Under the pieces are notes generated by a model. That model saw only the letters and a list, made by a program, of their open reading frames with translations. It did not search any database and was not told the DNA's origin. Shown in pieces: positions 23,251 to 34,929 of a stretch of 64,000 nucleotides of DNA. The first letter of the stretch is position 1. Every line of letters begins with the position of its first letter. Location: NCBI RefSeq assembly GCF_037126465.1, contig NC_088207.1, positions 44,452,143-44,516,142 on the forward strand. The letters are read 5' to 3'. The translations under genes and the position numbers were made by a program. The stretch comes from Ornithodoros turicata (taxonomy: Eukaryota > Arthropoda > Arachnida > Ixodida > Argasidae).

Positions 23251-25760
23251 ATGCAGCGAGATTCCTTCGAAAATTTTTGAAACATCTTTGACATCAACTT
23301 AGGGTTGGATTGCCTATTGTCCTGCCCTTACAGGTACGTGTTGGTAATTTGAGTTTTCTGCTACAACGCACCATCGCGACCTGTGTGTCGTCAGGGGGCG
23401 GATCTAAGGAGGTGGGGATTCTGCAGGGACCTGAATAGATCGGCAGTATAGTAAAATAAATAAATATATTTTTTATCTGTCAAATGTGTACCCTGTCATG
23501 TTACTGTTGTATTCGTCTTTACACTTCTCGTAGCACCAGAGTCCTTGTCAAGTCACTCAAGGTGGTTTTTTGTCTCTGGCGCTAACTTCTTGTGGTTGAG
23601 TAAATATGAATCATTATTAAATCAATGAAGTACTTTATTTGAATCTAAGAGGAGTAAACTCTCAAGAAACGCGCGCTGCTCAGCAACCCTTTGCTATCCT
23701 CCCCCCTCCAAATTTCGAACCATCCTAACTTAAAATTAAGCGGCTCAACTTACTAAATTTATATGCAAAAGTCGCGGAACACGATGAAGTGTCAGAATGT
23801 ATCACGATTGATAACCACTTTCTAACACTCAAACGAGAGCACACAGTCAAGTAAGGAAAGCGACAGAAAAGCTGCTTCGACTGAGCGGCGAAATTTTCAC
23901 TTCCACGCCAGCAGCGACGTGAGCTAAGAAACGAGGGAATGCAGACAGGAAATTCGAGCTTCTTTTTTTTTCCTTCTGCGTGTCGCCTTATCGCCCTCTC
24001 CTTCACGGAATAGAAATCGTCGGTGAAGCCAACAGAAGACAACCGGCCGACTCGTCGTACCTCCTTCGTTTCCCTTTTGTTGTTTCCCCTGTTCTCGCTA
24101 TTGAATGTGGCGAGAGGGGGGGAATCCCCTGGCATCGCGCCGGGGGTCCTCTGCTGAGCTCACCGTCGTTGATTTCGATGCGCCCTTGTGCCATGGGAAG
24201 GGAGGTTAGAGTCTGTTGGACCACACTTGACTGCGCGCTTACAATGTTCCTTTTGATTTCGCTCTAAACTTAAAATCTCCGAAAATTCGGGAAAATGTGG
24301 TAGCGAGCGACACATGCGTACGAGGTTTGCCTCCGCTGAGCAGGTGTCTGTCATGAGGTTAGACACTGCAGCAAGCTTTTTTTTTTTTTTTTAAATTTTT
24401 GCGCGACGATCTTTTACGTAATTTACGCGGTTGTTTTGTAGAATGTATCGTCTGAATGAGGACGGCTGAACACTCGGGAACTAAGTACTCACAAAATGAT
24501 GCCCGATTACGCGACCGTCATCCGTCGCGCAACGTTGCAATATAACGGGCATCTCAGGACGACGTGATCATCCCACTTGACGTTCCAAAGGGAGGAAAAT
24601 ATGGTATTTTCGATTGAAGAATGGTTGTTGATTAAAAGGCGTCAGCAGTGAGGTACCAGTCCGTACCTATGTCCGATTTTCGGTCAAGGATGCTATTAGT
24701 TGCACCATGCTAACTGCCCACCCTCTCTCTTCCTCACACCGCGCTAAGAGGCACCAGGGACATGTCCTTGCTGCTCAACATAATCTCCCTTACATTGTTG
24801 ACGACCACACAGCACCACGTTACCCGAGATGGTACTTTCTCTCGCCAGTTTCACCTGCCACACTGAACGGAACTGAAATCAAAATATTAAAATTAAAATA
24901 TTCTACCGGACAAAAAGAAGAAGAAACACACGTTTCCTATAAAGCCACAACTGCGCACAAGTGCTCGAGCCACAGGACTTGAGCAGCACAGTCGCGGATT
25001 TCAACTCATTTGTTCGAACAACTTCTCCTAGCGCCATCCTGAAATATTCTTCCAGCCCCGGTGACACCTAAAGTTTCTCGACAACATATTTTGTGAAATC
25101 ATACGTGACTGTTGGCAACGTTGACGTGTGGTTACGTGACCGTCATCTTCCTCCACCAGATATCGGATGACCCCGTTCCTTTCACTCAGTCACTTCCTTT
25201 TGAGGCATGCTCCCTCCGCGTAAATATAGAACCGCCCCACTATTCACAAAAAAAGCAGCTTCCGGTATATAGTCCATGCATCTGATCTGGTTTCACAGAA
25301 CATCTTTACCAAACGTTTACCGGCACGAAACAAGGACGCAAAACGAGAGATATAAACTTAATCACTCCCGGATGTCGCAGATGTGATCTGAGTACCCTAC
25401 GCGTGCGTACCCCCACCTGAAGGAGTGAAATGAAGTCTAATAAATACTGACTTCGGCAAAACTGACACAGAGAGAGATAGAGAGAAATGATGATGTGCAA
25501 CTGTCGTCTGCTATGAAGGCTGACCTACGTTGACAAGACCTCGAAAGAAAACGGAATAATTGGCGTGAAAACTGGTTTTTGTCCGTTTTATTAGCTCGGC
25601 GTCGGAAATATTGCACGAAATTTCCAATCTCGAAAATGAAAATATAAAGTTCTGGCAAAGTGTGATGCATAAATGAGGCCAAGATATCAATAAAACATAT
25701 GGCTCGTCGAGACAAACTAACCAATAGTCTAAGAAGCGAGAGATGTTGGGCTTTATCCAT
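23251..25760. other. Intergenic; no gene recognised
   Basis: No open frame here resembles a protein family. The stretch near 24100-24240 is GC-richer with a long run of G, and there is a poly-T run near 24379. I found no tRNA, bounded transposon or convincing exon. Confidence 0.5.
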
Positions 25761-25868
25761 CATAAAGAAAAACACGCGCAGACAGGACGGAGACGAGGGG
25801 AGAAGCACACTCGTCGAGTGTGCTTCTCCCTTCGTCTCCGTATTGTCTCCGCGTTCTTTTTCTTTATG
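25761..25868. repeat. 53-bp imperfect inverted repeat (foldback)
   Basis: Arms 25761-25813 and 25815-25868 start with CATAAAGAAAAA and meet at AGAAGCACACTCG/CGAGTGTGCTTCT, with a single-base loop. The inner 25 bp are nearly perfect and the outer part has several changes. A/T-poor arms without genes suggest a foldback mobile element. Confidence 0.8.
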
Positions 25869-26579
25869 TTGTATATAACCAATAGTAGTAGCTGCAGTGA
25901 AGTGTCACTAAGGTTTCGTCGTTCGCTGCTGTCTTATTCGCTTATTTGCTCTTAAAGGAATAAAATCTACATTTATAATTCATATTACACTGCGACTTCT
26001 CTAATCTTGGCTAGTATATCTAAGTCACGCAACAGTGAAAATTTCGTTTCCTTAAAATAAATAAATAAGGAAAAACATAAAATATTATTTAGCAGTTCGA
26101 AATTTCCGGAAATAAAAAGGCCGTCTATCCAAGGCTTGTATCCACCACGTCAGATATGACGGGAAACAGCACATATAATCGAGTTTCAAACGCATATACG
26201 TCTGGCCACCCAGGGCACTAGCGCTTTGGGTGGACATCAATCGTGCGTCCAAGCGTCATACCTGTCAATCGCTATTACGAAATCCAAAGCTCCAGAAATC
26301 GCTTTGTAAAACGCGGGGGACCATAAATAACCCATAAAAAGCGGCGTATATGTTTGTATATGTGTGATGGGGAGAGGCCAAACAAGAAAACGACAGTTTG
26401 GGCGTTTTCTCTTATCCCTATAGTTCATGACAGCTGATTGGCTGAATTTCCTTAAAGTGTGGGTCTATACAGGACTTTCATTACGTTTTACTATATAGGC
26501 TGTACGCTTCGGTGGGCTTCGTAGCATTCATTCATTCATTCGCTTCTTCTCATCTTATTTTATATTCGGCCACGAGTGT

Positions 26580-26717
26580 AGGTCGACCGCTCATGTGGGC
26601 TTCACTTCATCGAGAATATATTCAGCTTCCAGGAGGCCCGAAAATTGCGCAATCGAACCCCTATGCAAATTTCGATGGCGTCGAAAACTGGCCGACACTA
26701 AAAGTTTCGCCGCAGGT
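26580..26717 (+). CDS. Weak candidate exon, unknown protein
   Basis: An open frame within 26512-26952 contains a compositionally protein-like stretch with motifs REYIQLPGGPKI and NPYANFDGVENWP, preceded by AG after a T-rich tract (ending 26579 or nearby) and followed by a good donor, CCGCAG|GTAAAG at 26717/26718. Past the donor the frame turns into poly-Gly from an 18-base G run, as expected if it is intron. I do not recognise the family and no partner exons were found. Confidence 0.25.
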
Positions 26718-26793
26718 AAAGTTCACTTTTCATTATACCATCGTAAATCGGGGCATGCGATATGACGCGCGAGAAAAGAAAAGAGAAGCAGTT

Positions 26794-26811
26794 GGGGGGG
26801 GGGGGGGGGGG
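26794..26811. repeat. Homopolymer run of 18 G
   Basis: One of at least eight pure G or C runs of 16-23 bases in the window, listed with the others in the findings. Confidence 0.95.
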
Positions 26812-28719
26812 CAACCCAAATATGCCATAGGGTCCGGTCCATGCACTGTTATGATGGTGACATGCAAGGTACACAGAAAGTGCCTATATACTATGAAGAA
26901 ATCTAGAAAAAGAAAAATTAAAGCAAATACACAAACAAAAGTAACTAACTAAAATAAATTGACTAATAAACAAATAAAACGAAACAAACAGAAAATGAGG
27001 ACCATTTAAACTCCAAAGTTCCGAAGTTATCTCCAGCGTTTACACTCTTTTCTAGTCCTCTCTACTTGCATTGTCGACACAAAAATAATAATAATAAAAT
27101 GAAGAAGAAAAAAAAAAGAGAGAAAACCGGAAGAGGAAGCTGCTTTGAATACTCGAGTATTCAAACATTTCATATTTGGTCATATGTCACAGTCATGTCA
27201 TGACATGTCATATTTGTTTCGGAACCTAAAATTATTTTGGACTGTTTCTTCCTATCGCATTCCCATAGGGACCACCGAAAAGCGTACGTGCTGGTCTAAC
27301 AGCAGCGTCCACGCTAAGCGAGCGTGCCACAAACTTTCTGATTTCCCGTGATGTGTAGCGTATAGCTGGTAAGAACATTGCTCGTGAGTGCAGGAGGCAC
27401 CCACTGGCAAAATCGACCGCGTCAATATTGAGCAGAGTACGCCAAGCACAGCCATTCCAACAAATCGATGGAATCTCCCCCCCCCCTCCCCCACGCTCTT
27501 CCTTGATGAGAAGTATTCCAGAGAGGGATTCACGTGTTGAGGGGGAAATTGCGCCACCGATCTTGCATACATTTCCGTAATGGGCCACGCGTTATTCACT
27601 TGTTTCGCTGATCCTATCGAATAGAAGAATAACACTCTGTTTGGACACGTTGCTGACTCTATTGTTCACGCGTGATTCGCGGGCCGCGTTCAATAGCGTG
27701 GAGTATATAGGTATCGGTTACTGAGAGCTGATATTATTCGGAAGTGACTTTTAGCAAAGTTTACGGAAAAGAAAAATTAATTTATGAAAAAAAAAAAAAA
27801 GAAGAAGAAACACGGGCGCCACGAAGCTCTCATTGAATTTAACCATATAGTTCCTTGTGATCACACAGTAATGTGGTTTTTTTTTTTTTTGCACCTTTCC
27901 TGTGTAAATGTCTCGTCCAATGGCACACATCTTTATGGTGTGTTTTGAAAAGAAAAACAACAACAACAACAACAACAAAAAACACACATATCCTTCTAAA
28001 CAGCATTCTACAGAAACACCATCTCAATGGAGTGCACTTCATTTACAACGCGGTTACAGATGAGTGTTTTCTAAACACTTTTTCCAGCACTGTTATTACA
28101 TCTTGCAGTTGAGCCTATGGAATTAAAAAAAACAGGATGTTTATGTACAGAACGCTCCCATTACACGCTGAAAGGTGTAGACGAGTTAACTGCGCGTAAT
28201 GTTTTTCTACCGAGATCGGTAGAGGAAGACTTTGTTACCAAGTGTCACCAAAGAAGATTTGCACCTGTGCAACTGTCAGACGCATGCCGCACGTCAGTGG
28301 TGATTAAACATTGGGGTGAAACTTGGAAGGATATCTCGCGTTGCTCTCCTAGTTCCGGTTTCCAGATAAAGGCAACAGACGTTCCCGGAACCTCTACCTC
28401 GCAAGAGTTTCAAACGAGACTGAAATTAAGTGTCATATTTAATCTTCGGGTTAAAAGAGAAACACATGGATCAACGTCGTTTCAATGTTCGAGAATGATA
28501 TTTTGCGTGGTCAGGACGCGACTGACCTGGAAATTTTCCGAATGGATAGTTTGTTTGTATCCGGATTGATGATTTCTAAAGAAAATGGATTGTGAGTGGT
28601 TGTTTTCAGCACGGTTCTCTCTCTCTCTCACTCTCTCTATTTATTTATTTATTTTTTCTTGCGGGCAGGAAAGACAACAGAAACTTGAGATGCCGCAGAA
28701 CCAAGAGCTTGGAGCTTTC

Positions 28720-28865
28720 CTGTTTTTGTTTGTTTATTTGTTTGTTCTACTCTTTTTTCTGGCTCTATTTTTTCACCCACATACGCGTTTTGGAGTAGTC
28801 AGTTCTGACTGGGTCGGGATTAACCTCTCCATATTTTTCTTTCTTTTTCCAATCCAGTCCAATCC
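28720..28865 (+). repeat. Family 3 repeat copy
   Basis: Shares about 140 bp with the reversed copy at 60765-60900: a TTTGTTTG run, CTGGCTCTATTTTTTCACCCAC, CGCGTTTTGGAGTAG, GACTGGGTCGGGATTAACCTC and CCATATTTTTCTTTC. Both copies give the same spurious translated motif, which explains long open frames there. Confidence 0.75.
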
Positions 28866-28919
28866 AAGAGCTTGGAGCCGGACAAATAATTTATCATGGA
28901 TAGGAAGTCACCGAAGCAG

Positions 28920-29036
28920 TACAATATCTTGGCCCAATATTGACTTGGCCCAATATCGGCAACGCTGGTCCAATGTACTAGACGAATATTGGACCAGTAT
29001 TGCCAATGTCCAGCCAATATTGAGCCAATGTACTGG
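28920..29036. repeat. CCAATATTG-rich dyad tract
   Basis: CCAATATTG, CCAATGT and the complementary forms occur about eight times in 117 bp, in both orientations, giving many small dyads. It could be the centre of a palindromic mobile element or a locally amplified motif. It sits inside a 245-residue open frame that I do not accept as coding. Confidence 0.55.
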
Positions 29037-29414
29037 TGCTGCTTGGGCGTTTCCGACTGCACGTGAATATACTCAATCATCTTATTACAAAACTGTTTAT
29101 ATTCGTAAAGTTTTTCAGCATGCAACTTACGCTGATTACATGGCTGAAAGTCAAAATGCGTATAACCAAAGACGTATGCTGAAAACAAAACGCCGCGCCC
29201 TACAAATTTTCCTGGGTTTTCTGCAAGACACCGGTCTCCTTTATGTCAGAGTTCGTGCGCCTCTGGTGTCTTCCTTTATTTACGGGGGTCTTTACCTGCC
29301 CCGGGACCTGCCGGGGGCCTGAAGACGCTGATGCAGTTTTACTGTACCATCTCTCATCCATCGTCACCTCATTATCTCATAGAGCCCCGCGTAGTTTTTT
29401 TTTATTATTTCGCG

Positions 29415-29690
29415 TTAGCGCCGCGAAGCAACTGTGGCCATGAGCGGCATCCAGATGTGGACAGATGGAGAGAGGACAGCTGGAAAGAGTGGGGGACAGG
29501 GGGTTAGTATGCGTCCTGGGCCGACTTCAGGGAGAACTGTGCCGACATTCGTCTGGAAAGTCTTCGGAAAACCCAGGGAAAACCTCAGACAGTACAGCTG
29601 GTGGTATAGGATTCGAACACACCACCTCCCAGTCTTCAGCACGACCTTGGCTGCGACCGACGAGTCCCGCGTAGTGGGCCACAACTAACG
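29415..29690 (+). repeat. SINE-like family 2, longest copy
   Basis: Begins TTAGCGCCGCGAAGCAACTG, passes GACAGATGGAGAGAGGACAG and GGGCCGACTTCAGGGAGAAC, and ends with AGGATTCGAACACACCACC and TAGTGGGCCAC. The reverse complement of GGATTCGAACAC is B-box-like, which suggests a tRNA-derived head on the minus strand. Related copies: 20798, 36928, 50917, 58028 (fragment) and 61553. Confidence 0.75.
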
Positions 29691-30584
29691 TGCCAAACTT
29701 CCCCATTCATCATCATCATTATATTTGTTGTTGTTGTTGAAAACAAAACAATAAAGAAACAGAACGATAACACACAAAGGAATGGGTACTAATACGAATA
29801 GGCACCTTCAGGGGCGTCCTAGAAAGCCTTACAAACATGGAATGTCGACTCGTCTCAAAGCTTGTTCAACTCAACCCAACCAACTGAAGGCACTGACGAA
29901 ATGCTTCATCATGCTCGTTCTTGAATGCTTTCTTGATCCCATAATTATTTTTGCTCTTTCATCTAAAAAAAAACTCCCTTCAAATCAAGCACGAACTAAA
30001 TTGCGTCGGGAACACGAATAACCTAACTACGAATAAATAAGCACGCTCGGAGAAAACACACACGGCGTTGACAGAGACGACTCCACCCAGCGAACTCCCA
30101 TCGCAAGCAGCGCAAGCTGTGGCCTGTATCGAGGGACATCTCCAGTTGATTTCTTATTCCCCGTTCATTTATTTTCCGCTCACGTTTCAAACATTTAAGT
30201 GGCCCTTCATTTGGTTAGCACACAACTACTACCAGATGGGCGGCATGCACGTATGGGTACCCAAAAGAGCGGATACCAAACGGTGCCAGTGCGAAAAGCT
30301 CCGTATAGCGGGGGTACACCCAATCTGCCGACGATATTCGTGTTGGTCCTGCTTGGAGAAACGTATAGCAACAAATCGATTGCCCGTGCTGCTCTCTTGA
30401 AATATGACCTCCATCGTATTTCGAAACGCTGCGTGGACCAAGAAAAGAAAGGCGCATAGGGCGAATTACGCGCGGGAATTCTGATAAGCATATTTGATCC
30501 GCCTTGTATGCTTCGCAGGAAACGGTTATTACGGCCGTTCTTACGTGGTTTCTCGGTAAGGTATTTTGATATCGTCAACTGAGC

Positions 30585-30880
30585 CCAAGGTTGTGGGTTC
30601 GAACCCAGGACGCCAGCAACACGGTGGCAGGGTGGAAGTTGCTTGGACACGCCTGTTTCCGTGCCGCGTGCCGAAATGATGGACACAATATCAGTCTTAG
30701 TGTATCGTGCGGTATCGCCTTTGGGTACGTAAGAGATGGCGTTGGTTGTTCTGCGCACGCGCAAAACTCGCAGAGAACCCAGTGCACTGCACAGAACCAT
30801 CACGCTACCCCTTACGTACGCAGAGGCGGTAGCGTACGATGCATTAAAACTCTCTAACGAACCCACAGGGCGACCGGTGC
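30585..30880. repeat. Candidate tRNA-related repeat
   Basis: Contains the B-box-like GTGGGTTCGAACCCAGGA at 30595, then CCTTTGGGTACGTAAGAGATGG near 30719 mirrored by CTTACGTACGCAGAGGCGGTAG near 30812. I see no second copy in this window, so a repeat nature is inferred from these motifs only. Confidence 0.3.
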
Positions 30881-32734
30881 GGCATCGCTCATGATCATTG
30901 TTGCCATGCGACGTAAAGTCACGAATTATTGTTGTCACTATATTTTGATAAGTACAACCAAACGTGGTAGCCCGAATGAACCGTGATAGAAACGCAATCC
31001 CTACATTCTTTATACGCAACCACTTCCTGACTCAATTCCTTCATATATGTACTTTCAACATTTGAATTCGTGAGCCCGTTTGACGCGTGACGACAGCATC
31101 AACGGACAATGTAATCTGATAACAACAGTGCGATATGAGTGCGAAGAGTCCAGTAATAAAGACAGTGCAGGGCAATATTTTCTTCGTTTTCACGAGGAAG
31201 GTATAGGATATGACGGCTACGCAGGACAGGGTATAAGTATGTCCTGTCCTGCGCAATCCCTTGACACAAACACATCATACTCGGAACAACCTTTGACTAT
31301 AACTCCCTCCCCGCAGTGCCCCGGGCTGATAAGTGCACTCCAGAAGGCGCGATAAAGAGCTCCGCGATACCAGAGAGAGAAAACAAAATTCCATCGCGGG
31401 CCATAATTGCAGAAATTGCGTGCTGGAGATGCTGGACATACATAAGATCAAGCACACCGAATTGAGAGGCAGGATTGTGAGTCAAGCGACCCCACGTGAA
31501 GCCATGATGAAACTTTCTCTGTCATAGGGTGGGGGGAACCCCTGAGAGGGACCCCAAGTGGAGAGAAGGAAGACCTGAATGGGCGCCGTCGCGTGGCGCC
31601 GCACACGGAACGGCGGGACGCCCCGCTGCCCAAGCGGGTTGCGTCCGTCGACCCTGCTCTTGCTCCTCTATAGTAGTTACCGCTGACGACGCCCTGGTGA
31701 CGGCCGTAGACAGTGCAAGGTTGCGCCCGGGTGAAAGCTCAAGGCAGTTGCTGAATATGAGAAGGTTATAGAAGGGTGAAGGATCATAAGCGGTGCTATA
31801 GGTTAGGTTATGTTTATTCACATGACGTCATACGTAGGAGACCGCCACTGTCGCTAGCAGGCAGATGTGCCGGCATACTGTAGTTCCCATCGAAGCCGTC
31901 ACCCATATCGCACTCACCGCATATTTGGGGTTTCAAAGTTTTTGTGCTGTGAGATTTGTAGCATATCCAAGTAATTTCCACGTTTTCGACGTTAATAGTC
32001 ATCCAAAAAGCATATGGCAGCGAACGAATGCGGGGACATAACTTCCAGGGACCTACAGTATGGCTGCGGGGTGACGTCAGGGAATAAACCCTGCAATAAT
32101 ATATCGGGGATTGTTAAAGATCTCACCAATGCAGCTACATGGATGGTGAGGACAATGAGCACGTGCCACCAGAATACTGTTCGAGTGGGCGAGGTGTCAA
32201 CGCTGCCCATGTCGATACGGAATATGTGATGAAAGGAAATTGCCTGAATGCACGTTTGTTATGTGTACAGTACTGGATAGCCTACAAAAGGAAGCCCTAG
32301 ATTCCTTTGTAAAAGTTGTGTGTCACGGTTTGGGAAAGGTGCATATAGCATGCAATGCATTTTGATGTTCGGTTATTTTTGTACGGAGTGGTTATACTGG
32401 CCACGGACATTGTAACGGGTGTAACAGACTTGGAGTTTCATGTGCAACCATTCTTTCAGTCGTAAAATCGTTACTGCCCCGTATTATTGAAGCGTGAAGG
32501 TGTGTTTCGCCGTCACTGTCGTGGCACCTTGCCTGCGAGTGGGACTTTCCCATACGTATTTGCTTCCCTTCTTTAAAAATACAGGGTTTCCCATGGTAAG
32601 GTTTTAATGAAGAAAGAGAATGTTTCAGGGCGAAACTATACGTTGGACGACGTACCGTGTGCAAAAATTCAATTGAAATATTTTCACATTGTCCAGTTTT
32701 CCGTGGATAAATAGGGAAAATTACAGCACCGTTG

Positions 32735-32805
32735 CAAACTTCGAATGGCTGTAAGCGGGCTCACATCTCCATATTTTTTCTCCTACCATCATCACCATCG
32801 TCGTC
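32735..32805 (+). repeat. Family 3 repeat, short copy
   Basis: AAGCGGGCTCACATCTCCATATTTTTTCTCCTACCATCATCACCATCG-type order (given here as its parts CGGGCTCACATCTCC, ATATTTTTTCTCC, ACCATCATCACCATC) matches the other family 3 copies at their microsatellite end. Confidence 0.55.
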
Positions 32806-33065
32806 GAATGGCTTTACTACCCGCTACGCCCCCTGTGTATGCGAGTTTGCGTAATTTTGTAGCAGTAGAAGCAGCTTCGTAATGATATTTATTTAGTCGC
32901 ATTTTTACAATTTCGAAGCCAAACATGCACATCTATACATTTATTTTCAATATGCGATTCTAGAAAGAATTTCAAAGCATCACTGATGCTGCCACAGCTC
33001 AAGAAAACTGAGGAATGGAGTATTGACAATGTATAGGAAATAACGTCTCTATTGTTATATATATC

Positions 33066-33276
33066 CTGTAAACGTATTTTTATTCGTGATGTATTAATTT
33101 TTGCGAATCGCATTTGGGAAGTTATTCGCGAGTATTTAATTTCGCGATTCCGGGTCTGTTTCCTTCCGCGGGATCAATGTCCAAGCTGTGTTCGCGAGTA
33201 CAATATTTTTCGCGATTTTTTAGCGGTCGCGAAATTCGCGAAAATTAATACATCGCGAATAAAAATACGTTTACAG
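33066..33276. mobile_element. Short non-autonomous element with ~44-bp terminal inverted repeats
   Basis: Both ends read CTGTAAACGTATTTTTATTC inwards and stay complementary for about 44 bp with two or three differences; the interior is rich in TTCGCGAA. The right flank is TA and the left flank is TATATATC, so a TA target duplication (mariner type) is likely but the left edge is worn. It has no coding capacity at 211 bp. Confidence 0.8.
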
Positions 33277-33766
33277 TATATAATTTCGCGAAACAAATCT
33301 GGAAGCTGAAAATCATCGACACAATTTTTAAGCACTTCGTACATCGTTGAGAAAGTTTTGACGTGCGCCGTTCCTGCGGTGTTTTCTATACGGAGCGGAA
33401 GCAACACCGTACTTTATCTTGGGTGTCCATGTACATGCACCGCCGTGAGACAGGCAACCTCTGTGAATGTGAAGTGGCCCCTGTGCGATGATTTAACAAC
33501 CACCTACATCGTTGAGATGGTGGAGGTTACTATAGGAGAAAAAATCCGAGGCAACGGAAAACGCCAACACCACATCCGCTCCGTGTAGTATGACGGCACA
33601 AACCCAGCAGCCAGGTTCGCCTCGTTATCAAACTATCTTCTCCGATAATGTTATCAGCGCAACACGGCTACTTATCGCTAGTCTATCCGTGGGCGTTATC
33701 AGCGAGGGAGCTGTTCACCCAGACTTGTTTGTCTGTCTATCCTAGCTTTTCCTGTCCATTCCTTTC

Positions 33767-33785
33767 GGGGGGGGGGGGGGGGGGG
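33767..33785. repeat. Homopolymer run of 19 G
   Basis: Pure G run between CCTTTC and ACGCG. Confidence 0.95.
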
Positions 33786-34607
33786 ACGCGTGCCAAAGAA
33801 CGACTGCTCTCATAATGTGCAGCAGCCAATCTCTTGCCTCGTTTGACCCACAATGGACGCCATCTTCGGCTCCCGTCTCATTTGCTGAGTGAGGGAGGTA
33901 AACAACAGCGTGCTTGTAATTAACCAATCACTTTAAAAAAAAATGTAAGCGCGTGCAGAGTCAAACCGAATTCATACCAACACAAATCGTTATTTAAGGA
34001 CGCACGCGAATGAATACTTCCGACTGGCCGTTACTCGACGAACAAAGCAATTGCCCAATATTGTCCCAACATGTGATGGAGAAGGGTACCGCAGCTCCAT
34101 CAGTGGAACACCCCACGTACGCACACACATACGCATCATTGTTCCGTTCAAAATACAGTATTGCAGATTAAGTGAGAAAAAGGACGAGAGTTAATACGAA
34201 GCTACGAAGCATTTCATTAACCTACACCCACCTGCGGAATGCACACCACTTTACGGACCAACTGAGCTCACTTCTGAAACACATCAAAGCATGTCGCGCT
34301 GTACTAAAAGAGAGAGAGAGAGAAGAAAAAGCGGCGGCAGTGAATGGTAAGTAAGTAGTGCGAGCCAAGCAGCCTCATCTAAAACTCAATCTGCCGCTCC
34401 ATTGTGCGCGCATCGCTTTGAAACGGATGTCGGATGCTTCAACGGCGACCTGCCATCACAACACATTGCACGGGACGCATTCACCAGCGAGGCGCGCCAC
34501 AGAACCGTCACCTGCGCTCTATGACGACATGGCGCGACTGGAACCATCCGTAACCAACGGCTTTTACGTCGTGGCACGCGCAGCGATTCTGAAATCCATT
34601 AATTAAT

Positions 34608-34929
34608 GGCTTTAGGACTGTGCGACTCTTCGGATTTTTCGAATACCGAAGAGAATATTTGCATATTCAATTCGAATTCCGAATCGAATATGGAATTCCA
34701 TATTCGAATTTCCAATCTAAGTGATGTCTCTTCCGGCCATGAAAAGTTTCAAATCTGCACCTGTAAGCCAAAGCGGCACGAGCGATTAAAACGAAGTGAG
34801 TGTTGCTTTATACAAAGATCACGTATGTATACGCTGTATATCCACACATGTGGTGTATGTATGTTCGGTTCAGCAATGTAACTATTCAAGTTCGCTTCGG
34901 TTTCAGAGTTACTATTCGCGCAGCTCTAA
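34608..34929. mobile_element. TTCGAAT-rich terminal-repeat element
   Basis: Left end TAGGACTGTGCGACTC and right end GTTACTATTCGCGCAGCTCTA are degenerate inverted repeats. The interior has TTCGAAT and GAATTCC dyads. Flanks ATGGCTTT and ATGGTCGT agree at only 5 of 8, so a hAT-type duplication is possible but unproven. A partial relative lies at 19090-19180. Confidence 0.5.

Noticed and set aside
28585..29322. 245-residue plus-strand open frame.
   Set aside because: Its first half is family 3 repeat, which gives the same translated motif at 60770-60930 reversed; its middle is the CCAATATTG tract.
30207..31019. 270-residue minus-strand open frame.
   Set aside because: It spans a tRNA-related repeat with a B-box-like motif, overlaps several other frames, and shows no recognisable domain.
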